A model generated the notes under the pieces. The model was not told the DNA's origin. It was given only the letters and a program-made list of their open reading frames with translations, and made no database searches. From NCBI GenBank assembly GCA_050084515.1, contig CM114274.1, positions 27,280,001 through 27,344,000 on the forward strand: a DNA stretch of 64,000 bases, read 5' to 3'. This DNA comes from Blasia pusilla. Lineage: Eukaryota > Marchantiophyta > Marchantiopsida > Blasiales. Position 1 is the stretch's first letter. Each line of letters opens with the position of its first letter. Positions 34,576-45,904 of this stretch are shown here, one piece after another. The translations under genes and the position numbers were made by a program.

Positions 34576-35745
34576 TGAAGCGGACGCCCGATGTATGCGT
34601 CTCAACTCTCGCTTTGTGTTCCCTAACTTAAATGATCTCTGAGAGATAATGGCACATTGGATTAGACCCTTACAATGGAGTGTTATCCTTGACTCTTCAC
34701 CACTACTTTTGCCCTTGTCTCTTACCTGATACTTTTGCGCTGGTCTCTTACCTGATACTTGTATTAGTTGTCAATGATTATCGTGGGTTGTTGTTGGTGG
34801 AGACTAGGGTGGAGAGAGAGGAACCAGTGGGATCACAACCACGAATCCCAAGTCAGATCCTCATGGGATTCGGCCTATGATGAACTGAAGTAGTTCACCA
34901 GGAAACAATCACGGCAATAATAGCAATAGTAGCAACAACAATCATGGCAGCAGTAGCGACAGCAGTAGCAGCAACAACAACAATCACGACAGCAATAGCA
35001 ATGAAGTTAACAAGTCATCAAACCAATGGCTGTAGACTAGTCAGATGTGATGTAGCAGGAAGAATCTTCCCCTTCACAGCAATCTGAAATGATCATGGGT
35101 TTAAGGTTCTATTAATATGTGGCAATCAAGGTCCAAGAGTTTCATGTGAATATCCTACTCATGAAATTTAGTTAAATTGCGCAGTCTGCTGACTATAAGT
35201 GTTGCACAAGCTCTCCTATTCATGTGGAAAGGAATTGGTCACTAGTTATGTATTGGTATTGCCATCATCCTCCATTTTTTAAGCATTCAAAAATCAAATG
35301 AGAGGCAATCTGATCTTTATTAAAATCAAAGAAACAACCAATAAGGCAAGAACTCATCGTGCAAAGGTTTACTTAAAAATAAAGGAGCGTGAATCTCAAT
35401 CTCAAGCCACTCCTAAAGATTGAAATCTGAAATACAAGAAATTAAGTCTGTGGTAGAATAGAAAGGAAATGTTGTTGTTTGCTCCAAATTACTGGGATTG
35501 CAACAGAGAGAGTACTCACTAAGTACTATTGAGATAATGTTTCGCACCAATTCTCTCTCTCAATCAATCGCTTTAAATCCTCCAAAATTGGTTCTACACC
35601 CTCTCATCGTCTCTTACCTGATACTTGTATTAGTTGTCAATGATTATCATGGGTTGTTGTTGGTGGAGACTAGGGTGGAGAGGGAGGAACTAGCGGGATC
35701 ACAACCACGAATCCCAAGCTGGATGCTAAACTGCAAGGTTAACAT

Positions 35746-35836
<91 letters not shown>

Positions 35837-36000
35837 TGAGTATGCATTGCTGCCATGCAGCTGAGGATGTACCCTTGGCTTACCAAGTTACCACACACAT
35901 AGAATGCCACCATGGTTGGCACGGCTCCAAGATTCTAAGGTTGTGATGACAAATGCATTGCATAGATGACAATGTGAGAGACGATTTCAAGAAGCCTGCA
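34576..36000. repeat. insertion or rearranged segment between gag and protease, with direct repeats
   Basis: A segment of about 115 bp (about 34746-34860) is repeated at about 35610-35722, differing at few positions (shared word tcaatgattatcgtgggttg or its one-base variant). Between them lies low-complexity CAA/CAG/TAG sequence (34915-35003). An (AG)n run follows at 35749-35833. No polyprotein similarity is seen, so this looks like a nested insertion with terminal direct repeats, perhaps a small non-coding LTR element. Confidence 0.5.
35749..35833. repeat. (AG)n microsatellite
   Basis: About 42 uninterrupted AG units. Confidence 0.98.
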
Positions 36001-36690
36001 CTGCCTATTGTAAGATTGTTTGGAGGTACGCCAGCTAGAAAACCTCGACGGGCGTACCTCCAAACGTCATGACATCGAAAGCAGAAAACAAAGGAGCATA
36101 GTACACCATCGTGGTCGCCCCCAACATCATACTCGACACATGCTCCTCCTGAGCATCAGCAAAAGGAGTCGTCGCACTTACTTCTCCCATCACCCTCCGT
36201 GCCAATACACCAACAACATCAACTCTCCGAGAACTCTCATCAGGACCCATCGATGGGGTCCTCATTACCTCAAACAACCTGAAAGACTTAGGAAGTCTGG
36301 TCTGTTTCTTGGCTTCTCCTCTCTATGGATCCAACTCTGCAGCGGCTCCAAGTGTAACAACAGCGGCTGCCTCCAACTTGATAGTCGCGCACATCTAGGC
36401 AGGATCCTCCATATCTCCGGTTGCTCCATAAGACGTCAATGCCACTGATCCGGCATCCGATAACCTCAATGCCCTAGCGGCAATTTGTTGTTGTAGCTGC
36501 TGTATCTGAGCAGCCATCCCAGCCTCACGCTCAGTGTCTCCCTCGACACGTCTAGGTGGCAGAATACTACCTCCTCCATGAGCAACTCCACCATTCCTTT
36601 GGGCAAATCTAGCTCCTCGTCCCCCAACTGGACCACTTGGTGCACAATCTCTAGGCCTAGCCGGACCGGCAACTCGCTCTAGTGCCCTCT
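36001..36690 (-). pseudogene. gag-to-protease linker region of the gypsy polyprotein
   Basis: Readable open stretches on the minus strand (for example 36035-36277) are rich in Ala, Gly, Val, Gln and Arg, with a Gln-rich coiled part (IQQLQQQIAAR at about 36470-36510). There is no recognised domain. Stops interrupt it. Confidence 0.5.
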
Positions 36691-37951
36691 CTAGCCCTCG
36701 ATCTCGACGTAACTGAGGATGTGGGCTGAAACACTTGGCACGTGTCTAACCATACCTCTAACAATAATCACACTGATGAACTCCGAGTGCAGCACCATCT
36801 CCTCCTCCATGCTAAGGCACGCGTCCATGAGCGTGACGGGTGCAATCATATTGGTGATAGGCTCCACCACATGTCCAACAAATAAGGCGGCTACTGCTAA
36901 GCCACATATGAAGCCGCAGGTCTCTATGGCACAACTCTCGGTATCCTCCCATAGCTTGTGGTGCCACATACCTCTCTCAAAAGCCACGTTGCTGCACAGG
37001 TGGTGCATGAAATCGTGATTGCTCTCGCCTAGAACCTATGGTGGCTACTCTCTCCTCCGCCATGTTCCACTTAATATTCTCCTCGGTCATAAAAACATCT
37101 CTCAACGTAGATGAGGTGTGCATAAGAAGTACCCCATCCCTCACCTATTTCCGCAGGTCTTAGTCCAGCATCGCGCACCATGATTAGATAGCTTGGGACT
37201 CTATCACCATCTAAGTGACACTAATCAACCGGCGCAAGCAAGCGTAGGCCTCACACAAACTCTCATCCGGGCGCCTCTAGAAGTCATGGATGCTCCCCAA
37301 CTTCTCAATCCGTACCCACTGGTAGCTTGTCCGCAACTCAGCAAAGAACTCAACCACAGGGTTGAACTTGGGACGAACCCGATTGGACCATGCAACTCCT
37401 CTAGTTTGAGTTATCTCTCCTAACACATCACTGGTGGAAGAGGAAGTAGCCTCTCCTAACTCCTCCTCCTCATCTAGAAACGGCTCAGTCCATGATACAT
37501 AATGTGGATCATATTAGAGTCTCCATGCCTCAATCTCTTGGGCATATTTGTGGGAGAACTCGTGGTAACTGTCCATGGATTTCCCCTCTAAATGTTGGAA
37601 CATGTCGGTCCATGTTGTGAACGGGTTGAACTCTTTGGAGTTCCTAGCCAGTTGTGAGTCACTCCAACTCCTAAACTCCACAATGAAGTCGTATAACTCT
37701 ATAGCGCCTATAGTACCCAAAAATCTACGCGGTCCTTTAGCGTGGTTGTCCATCTCGTACGCCCAACTGGTAGGACCACTCAATGTGTCCGGTGAATCAC
37801 TATAACACTCATCTACGCTCTTCCCCTCGTCTGAAGATGACACGGAAGGAGGTTGAGGAAGTCCCTCACGTGGAGGGACTTCCTTGAAACCTTGCGCCAC
37901 TCCGCATAAAACTTCTAGAGTTACTCTCAAGTCCATCACCTTGCCTCTCAA
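36691..37951 (-). pseudogene. gag with two CCHC zinc knuckles (degenerate)
   Basis: Begins with MRGKVMDLRVTLEVL (37951). Then a gag-like core, FNPFTTWTDMFQHLEGKSM, and a second block VVEFFAELRTSYQWVRIEKL with DESLCEAYACLRRLI. Towards the 3' end come knuckle 1 CWTCGGAYHQYDC (about 36866) and knuckle 2 CDYC-x-RYG-x-TRAKC (about 36730-36772), whose His codon is a TAG. Several stops and one or more shifts make it non-functional. Confidence 0.75.
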
Positions 37952-39081
37952 AGTCTCGAAAGGATGCCGTGATGACCCTCATGCCCCTTTGACGCAGTAA
38001 ATCTCAATCTCGCAAGGAATCACTCAATCACTCAAACTAAACAAACGGCATCTAATCTACACTCTCTCACTAAGACGTGTGTTGTACGGAAACAAGCGGC
38101 GTGGTGCGGCAAATCCATTGTTGTCTTATCATCTCATCGACAGAACATACTCTCAACTTTGGACATCCCACACACGTCTATATCCCCTAATCCCATACAT
38201 CAACCCAATATCCCCAAATAAATACCCAATATTCGGAATTCCCTCACACGTACAGGGCAAAAGACCAGAATGGGTAACCTGAACAAATGTCGATCGCTCC
38301 TCTGCAACTTCGAATCTCGATCCCAACTCGATGGTGAAGACAAACTCCTCCAATCAGCAAGTCATACTCCTCTAGTACTGACGATGCTCAAATCTCCACA
38401 TTGTGCGGTGCAGGTCCAACGGTACGGTCCGGCAGAGGCGGCATGGAAAGGCTACAAATGGCACGGCACTCGAGAATGGGGTGCGGCACTCAGCGGCATA
38501 CCCTCCTCTATCAACAAAACACGCTCTACTCCAATGATGGTGTAGCTCCGCAATCGAGAGGATGCGGTGCGGACACGAGCGGCACGGCGCGGCAATCGGC
38601 GGTGCGTTGGGGCTACGGGCATCACGGCATGGTACTCGATCATCATCAAGCGACTACGAGCTCAAGACATAGCAAAGCAGGATAAAGACTCCAATCCTAT
38701 CAATCCAAAAGGGTCACATGTCGTCGTTGAGTGGCGACATCATGAGACAATGGCAACCAGAACAAAGTATGTGGTAATTGTGCAAATCAATCAATAGTCG
38801 TTGTTACCGACCATCCACTCAGTAAAGGCAATGCATGGTAACTAACGGCAGACAAGGGAAACTAAACACTGGGCTGCACAACTAGAATAACCACGTAACC
38901 ATGTACTACGTCGGCCCCGGTCTCTACGTCGGTCGGAAACATAGAGGGCCAACTACGGAGAGCATCAACGGCGACTTGAGGTAAGGACGCATGAGCCATG
39001 CACTACCTAGTTGGCAAATAGATGGCCATCGGGGATCGCGGGGGTTCTAGTAGGTATGCCGCAGGTACAGCAAGCTTTGTA
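37952..39081 (-). other. leader between gag and LTR of the gypsy element
   Basis: No coding domain was recognised. A tRNA primer-binding site was looked for next to the LTR core and not found, so part of the LTR and the priming site may be deleted. Confidence 0.4.
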
Positions 39082-39612
<531 letters not shown>

Positions 39613-40257
39613 AGCATATATCAAAAAAAAAATTCTTCTTTTATCTCATTTGTTAGACTTCACACATGATTCACCACAAAAGATTTAATTTCCTTGAAAG
39701 AGGTGGAAGTTAGAAAAAAGAAAAAGGAAGAAAAAAGAAGACATTTTTTCTTAGGATTTTATTTTCAATATAGGAGAGGAATAGAAGGGGAAACATAACC
39801 TGAATAAAATCAGATGGGAGAACCCATCAAAGGTACAAAAAGGGTGGATGCAAAGAGCCAAGGAACCCCAAGCCCCCAACCTTCTAAAGGGACAACCCAA
39901 GATAGCCACTTTGGCAAAACCTCCTTGCTTCTTCATTTGAGTCACCATTTCTACTTTCTCATCTTGGGTTACTATGCTTATGGTATAAGAATACTACACG
40001 AGAACTTGGCAACACTTACGATAATTCTAGACTATAGACATTCTTCTTAGTAAAATAAGAAGGGATAATTTTTTAGGGCAATCATGATGTGCCTTTCCAT
40101 ACGAGGGCAACTAAGTTGAGCTTTAGAATATCCAAAAATAGTAGAAATGGGTCAACCATTCATATGTTAACCTCTTGGTAGTGAAAATCAAATCAAATAT
40201 TTAGTAATTAAGCTAGTTATGACAAACCATGGTTGAATATTTATCACTCACTTATAA

Positions 40258-40314
<57 letters not shown>

Positions 40315-41059
40315 AAGTTGTTACGATAGTGGAATAGTTTTCAAATCACCCCATAAGATTCACAACTAAAATCTTAGAATTTTGTATACATTTACTAGTA
40401 AAATTTTTGTTATTTTGTTAGCCTAATTTAGATTCATGAATTTATTTTTTTGGTATGGATAAAATATCAAAGATATCAACGAATCATAAGTAGTAAGGCA
40501 TGTCATGTCCCTCCTTATTGCCTTCTCATGGCAAAGTTCGGAAGACCAAGGAAGTCTGAATTCTTTGTTGTAAGTGGCATGTTTGGATCTGAATTCTAAG
40601 ATTTATAACATATAGTGAAAATTGGAAAATCATCGAGTTGTACAACTCGGCTAGTACCGTTTATTTTGAAATGATACATGAAAAAATGGGGAAAATATTA
40701 ATAGAAACATAAAAATATGAAGAAAAAAAAAGTCTCTTCTTGATGGAAAAAGAGGGAGAAAATATTAATTCCGATTGAAAAAGACCTATCCAAAGCCCAT
40801 GCAAGAAGCACCACTAAGGGGACTCTATTCGAACCAAATCAATACATGAAGCATAAGAGGCATCAAATCCAAATCATAGGTTCCAATCGCTATAGTATTA
40901 CTAGTAAATTTATTAAATCATTTCCCTCTTCCATTCATTTTTTCCTTCCCAAAATATTAAGTGTGAATTAAGGGACAAAGATGCAAGCTTTTTGCTATTT
41001 TCTCTTACTATCTCACTATTTTGCTTATTGTACATATAGGATCCCCAATGGTAATATAG
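39613..41059. other. AT-rich non-coding stretch with microsatellite
   Basis: No gene was recognised. A (TC)25 run lies at 40261-40310. At 40634-40649 a perfect 16-base palindrome (cgagttgtacaactcg) is followed after one base by CTAG and T, which could be a decayed Helitron 3' end. Confidence 0.45.
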
Positions 41060-41060
41060 A
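40880..41060 (-). mobile_element. Helitron 5' end (minus strand)
   Basis: On the minus strand, after an A, it reads TCTATATTACCATTGG and then follows the element starting at 41290 for at least 150 bases: 'gagatagtaagag', 'aagcttgcat', 'tttgtcccttaattcacact', 'ggaagagggaaatgattt'. The 3' end was not located. Confidence 0.55.
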
Positions 41061-41289
41061 TTATGGAAATATACTCCAAAAAATCAGTTGTTTTAACTTT
41101 TTTAGATTGCGATCATTGGATTTTTTTTACCTGAGAACTCCTTAGAACCATGGTCAAATCTTCCTTTGTTCACGTTCTCCATCTTGCATCACAAGTTTAT
41201 ATTATGTTACCCATGGCGCCATTTCCAAAGCAATGAAACCACATAATTGTTCCATTAATATTGATGAAACCATATAATTCTTTCATTCA

Positions 41290-41530
41290 TCTATATTATA
41301 ATTGGCACTCCTATATATAATAAGACAAAATAATGAGATAATGAGACAAAATAGTACCAAGCTTGCAATTTTGTCCCTTAACTCACACTTCATGTTTTCG
41401 GAAATAAAAATGGAAGAGGGAAATGATTTTATTAATTAAGATTAACTTATGATTTAATTAATGTGTGATATTCTGGTAGGAGGAATTTGTATTGTTTAAG
41501 CTTTTATGGAAAGGTGGAATTATTTACTCG
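41290..41530 (+). mobile_element. Helitron 5' end (plus strand)
   Basis: After an A (41289) it reads TCTATATTATAATTGG, almost identical to the start of the Helitron at 9672, then 'gagataatgagac', 'aagcttgcaattttgtccct' and 'ggaagagggaaatgatttta'. It points away from the copy ending at 41060, so the two are head to head with 229 bases between them. No convincing hairpin plus CTAG end was found; a CTAG followed by T lies at 41784-41787 without a clear stem. Confidence 0.55.
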
Positions 41531-42500
41531 GGGGTCTCACTTCCACGGAAGAGACATATCACGTTTGACAAAGTATAGGGTTTTTTAATTGGATTTCAGG
41601 GAAGACTTTTAAAGTATTGTGGAAGAACTTAAAGATATTTTTATTTACGGCTGCACTTATAAAAATAATAGGGCATTATTTAATTTCTAGGAGTACATAG
41701 AAGATGTCCAAGAAAGTAAGGGGGATTTTTGGATTATACTCTAAAGTACACGTGTCAACCATGTATTGGTCCATGTGTCAACTCTAGTTTTTCTTATGGG
41801 GTAAGGTATTAGGGACATACTTTAATCTCTGAACTAAAAAAATTTATCCAGTTTGTGTTACTAAACCTGCGAGCTTTGCCGAGAGCAAAACCTAATAGAG
41901 GGGACTGGGCAGGAAAGATGAACCTGCGTTCAAACCGATTGAGATTCTGAGAAGCTTTGGCTTGGCGGTGTGAGAAACGGCTAGAAGCTTTGGTTGGGCG
42001 GAGGGCTTCGAGGTTGCAAAACTACTGGCCAATCGAGAAGCTTTGATTGGGCAGACATGACGTGTGTTGAAATCACGACCAGGGGATCGAGTTGGGCTTG
42101 ATGTGTGAGAAGAGGGGGAGGGCTTTGTGATAGGCAGATGGCCGTGGTTGACAATTCGGGAGAGATCAAAAGAGAGGTAAGGTGTTGAGTGTGAAGAATT
42201 TTGATGGTTCCAACCTCATTTTTCTCGACGTTTTCTCAATGTTTCTAGACTGAAAGTCTATCAAGGAGCAGCTTGTATTCGGCAACCCAATCTGGGAGAG
42301 CAACCGCCCAGACGTTGATTTGTTTCCTCTCCTTATCTCATAGACTCTGAAGAGAGTATACAAGCGCAAATCTTGGTTCAGCATTGTCTGATATGTTTTC
42401 TAGTACACTTTTTGATGCGATTCCTATTATAGATTTATCAAAATAGATCAACAGACAATAGGGCAGACATATAGTTTCAATGCCTTGAACTTGTATTTAT
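41531..42500. other. non-coding stretch
   Basis: No gene was recognised. It includes short agaagctttg(g)-type words repeated several times between 41950 and 42050. Confidence 0.45.
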
Positions 42501-42605
42501 TGACAGACAGACTTTATCTGATTTGGATCTCCAATAGACATTACTTATCCAGTGGCAGCAGCTTTGGGCAATGAATCAAGGGTACTAAAGGTGCTGAATA
42601 ATTCT

Positions 42606-42685
42606 GGTGTGACGAGCATATACTCTTGCTATGTGTGTTTTGAATTTTGCACAAGAGATCCAGTATTCTATAGAGATATTAGCCT
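42606..42685. repeat. 80-bp direct repeat, left copy, flanking methyltransferase fragment 2
   Basis: Starts ggtgtgacgagcatatactc and ends gagatattagcct. Matches 43849-43928 over its whole length with scattered substitutions. Confidence 0.8.
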
Positions 42686-43848
42686 CTGACTCAAGACATG
42701 ACGTGGTGATACCTCCGATAGTGATGGTAGTGCCGTCACTCCTGTAGGGAATCCCATCGCTCGCTCTCACTCATCGGCATGGGGCTCCACCAACCTCTGT
42801 ACCTATTCATCCCAAACCAAGCTAGGTCCGGCCTCCTTGGATGCATAGGAAGCAGAAAAACTCACCAATGTAGGAAAGGCTGCTTGTGGCATGCCAATCC
42901 TGTTGACCACAATCAACGCCGGTCGATCATCGTGCCTCACTACGTATGATCGATGGCCCAGATCCAATAGAGAATCCACCAACAAATCGGAGGGACGCTC
43001 CGCTCTCGTATAAGCTCTCCGCAACACCTCATGTGGTACCAAGTTGGTCCACCAAAGACGCGGGAGATGTACTCTAGAACCTATACTTGCCGCATCTAAC
43101 AACATAGTTGGGCCGATCCATGCGCGCACTTGATGTGCACTCGTCACCATACGAGACCTCAAATCGCCAAAAATTTGCACATTCTCCAAAATGTATGCTA
43201 GAGAACGAGGCTGATGCTCCTATAAATATTGCAAGATCCGCATCATCTCCCATAACAACCTAGACCGAGTGTCGATTAATCGGCTACCTTGTCCAACACT
43301 CGATTGGCCCTGACACCGCCAACCAGCAATGACCAAGTCTATGGTCCCTACCCGCTCCAAGTTCTGCACCCCCAACAATGAAATGTCCCTCGCTAGGGAA
43401 CTCTAATAATCCTGAATGGCGGACGCAAACAACAAGTCGGGAAAATGGAGGCATAACAACGCCATATGGTGAAGTGAAGCACGCCTCGCAACATCATCAA
43501 TCTCCACATACATGTACTGTTGCACGCGCACTCCACCATACAAAAAAGCAGCTAACCCAGTGTTGATCCCTCCAAAGAGATCCAACACCTGAATACCCTC
43601 CTCAGGGATGCACCACACAATCAGGGTGGTGTCCAAAGGGGTCATAGCAGCACTCATGCCTACCTAGGGTTCCTCTGACGCGTCACACTCTAGTGCAAAC
43701 GTCTTGCTCCACGCAGTCTGCATGTACTCAATGGCTAAGCGTCGAAGCTCCTTAGTCGAGCCCCAAGGCAGCACCGCTCCAACACGGACTCATGCGGCTA
43801 CCATGACACTCCTCTCCATAGAAATGTCAAAAGCGGGAGTATCCTTCA
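42686..43848 (-). pseudogene. methyltransferase fragment 2 of the gypsy family
   Basis: Contains essentially the methyltransferase segment alone, with a short tail of protease-end sequence on its right. Reads VLDLFGGINTGLAAFLYGG, YMYVEIDDVARRASLHHM, TIDLVIAGWRCQGQSSVG, SLAYILENVQIFGD, HQVRAWIGPTMLLDAASIGS and LPRLWWTNLVPHEVLRRAY, with a few stops. The frame through motif I is intact here, unlike 33550. The catalytic PCQ is RCQ. Exact 80-bp direct repeats (42606-42685 and 43849-43928) flank it, so it appears as a bounded unit of 1163 bp. Confidence 0.85.
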
Positions 43849-43928
43849 GGTGTGACAAGCGTATGCTCTTGCTATGTGTGTTTTGAATTTGGTACAAGAG
43901 ACCCGGTATTCTGCAAAGATATCAGCCT
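43849..43928. repeat. 80-bp direct repeat, right copy
   Basis: See 42606-42685. Starts ggtgtgacaagcgtatgctc and ends gatatcagcct. Confidence 0.8.
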
Positions 43929-44039
43929 TAGAGATATTGATTAAACTCATTATGTAGTGCCTATTGTAGCCTTGTGACCATAGACCCAGTGGCATGCATC
44001 GACAGGTTGCTCGAACTCTTCACCACACCATCGAATCAA

Positions 44040-44413
44040 CCTGCTTGGAATCTCCAAACAACATTACTTACCTAGTGGTAGCAGCTTTGGACAATGAATC
44101 AAGGCTACTGAATGTATTGAACACTTCTGAAGTGATCCGCTTAGCAATATCAACATATGCTCTTTCTTTGTGTGTTGTGAATTTTGTGTAGGAGACCAAG
44201 TAGTGTTAGGAGCTTTCAACCATAGAGAGAGAGTGTGTGTGTGTACCTGATTGGAATCTCCAATAGACATTCATTACTTACCAGTGCAACAGATTTGGGC
44301 AATGAATCAAGGGAACTGAATGTGTTGAGCAACTCTAGCAAGTGAGCAACTTAGCAACATCAGCATATGCTCTTTTTTCTGTTGAGATTTTTCTGCAAGA
44401 GACCAAGTAGTGG

Positions 44414-44502
<89 letters not shown>

Positions 44503-44810
44503 ATGTACTTGATTTGTATCTCCAATAGACCTTACTTACCAATGGAGCATATTTGGGCAATGAACCAAGGCTATTGAATGTGTTGAACAATTCTAGCAAG
44601 TGACTAGCTTAGCAATATCAACATCTGCTCTTCCTTTGTGTGTTGTAAATTTTGTACAAGAGACTAGGTAGTGGGAGAAGTCTTTAGCTATAGAGAGAAA
44701 GTGTGTACTTGATTGGGATTTCCAATAGACCTTACTTACCAATGGAGCAGATTCGGGAAATGAATGAAGGTTATTGAATGTGTTCAACAATTATAGCAAG
44801 TGACATGAGC
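44040..44810. repeat. tandem array of ~200-260 bp units
   Basis: Units begin with 'gatt(g)ggaatctccaatagac' and continue 'cttacttaccaatgg', 'ttgggcaatgaatcaaggct', 'gaatgtgttgaacaattcta' and 'gaccaagtagtg'. Starts lie near 44045, 44251, 44513 and 44713 (the last truncated). A further unit without neighbours lies at about 42518-42690 and contains the 80-bp repeat. Units differ in length because one includes a (GA)n expansion. No coding potential is seen. Confidence 0.7.
44417..44501. repeat. (GA)n microsatellite
   Basis: About 42 GA units inside one unit of the tandem array. Confidence 0.98.
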
Positions 44811-45904
44811 ACTTGTCCAAAGGTCCAAATCCCAAAAACAATAGATGTTGCAACCACTCATGGATAAAAATGCCCACCAACCTGCAATGACCATCAGCTT
44901 TTCATTAGCAGCAATTGTTGCCCCAGATATTTTGAAGTCCTCTAAGCTTACCTTTGCAAAAGCAAAACACTTGGCAGCAGCTTCAAGTCCCATTTTCTCT
45001 GAAAAAAGATGTTTGCACAATGAAAGCTCAAAGCCTATGCAGGAAAAGTGTATCCCCCTCCCCCCCAATGCCCCTTAGTTAGCCTGGCCAAAGAATACTT
45101 TCTTAGCAACACTCTATATACCTCAGTTCAAAATCTATCTCAACAACCATATGGCCAGTACTCAGTAGAGTGGTAGGTATCTCCATAAATCATAGGGATG
45201 CATAAATGTACATGCTCATTAAGATATGTACACACTCAACGACCTCCATGAAATTTCAAATCCAAGAGGGCCAGACACACCTGTTTCAGAAACCCCCTTC
45301 CTTCTACCTTCCAAGGTGTGCATGTGCTGTTGAGGGTGGTGTTCTCCTTTCCATACTCAGTTCGTCCGTGCAATCTTTTGCTTGATGCATTTCATCCTTG
45401 CTACTTGCATATGCAATCCCAACTTTTATTGAATTCTTATCTCAGGCACCTGAAATCTTTGATGGACTACTAAATTGTTCAGGTTTCATCAGACCACCAG
45501 AACATGCTCCCAGTTCATCCAACCCTTGAATGCTCTTGGAATAGGAATGCTTCTATCATTGGCCTTATCTACGTCTACATCTCAAGCAGAGTCAGCCATT
45601 TCTTCATTTTGTAGCTCATCCTCATCACCACTCATGGCATCCAAGTAAACATTCATGTTGCGATTCGTTTTTCTCTTTTCAGATTTACTTTCTACCTCTG
45701 ACAAGTCTTTGGAAGATTAGAAGCGTTCTATTCCACCAAGTGAGTGTTTGGGACTATCTCCATCACTAGGTTCATCCAATTTTTCAAAAACCATAGCTCG
45801 TATCTGCTCAAAATTTTGAGTGTCAGTGACATTTGTGATATGTAACTCATCACTACATTCCACGATAGGCAAAGCACTCTCCAAAATAGTCTGCACCTCA
45901 CGGC
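44811..45904 (-). pseudogene. unidentified exon-like fragments on the minus strand
   Basis: Two stretches read like protein but were not recognised. At 45565-45900 the frame gives LESALPIVECSDELHITNV, FEQIRAMVFEKLDEPSDGD, then after a stop SSKDLSEVESKSEKRKTNRN and VYLDAMSGDEDELQNEEMAD. At 44850-45010, between an AG and GT-like sites, the frame gives KMGLEAAAKCFAFAK. The acidic/lysine-rich text suggests a piece of a nuclear or cytosolic host gene. It abuts the methyltransferase fragment 3 at about 45905, so it may be host sequence captured by or joined to the element. The function is unknown. Confidence 0.35.

Noticed and set aside
41784-41788. 3' end of the plus-strand Helitron starting at 41290
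   Set aside because: CTAG followed by T is present, but no convincing stem-loop precedes it, so the end was left open.
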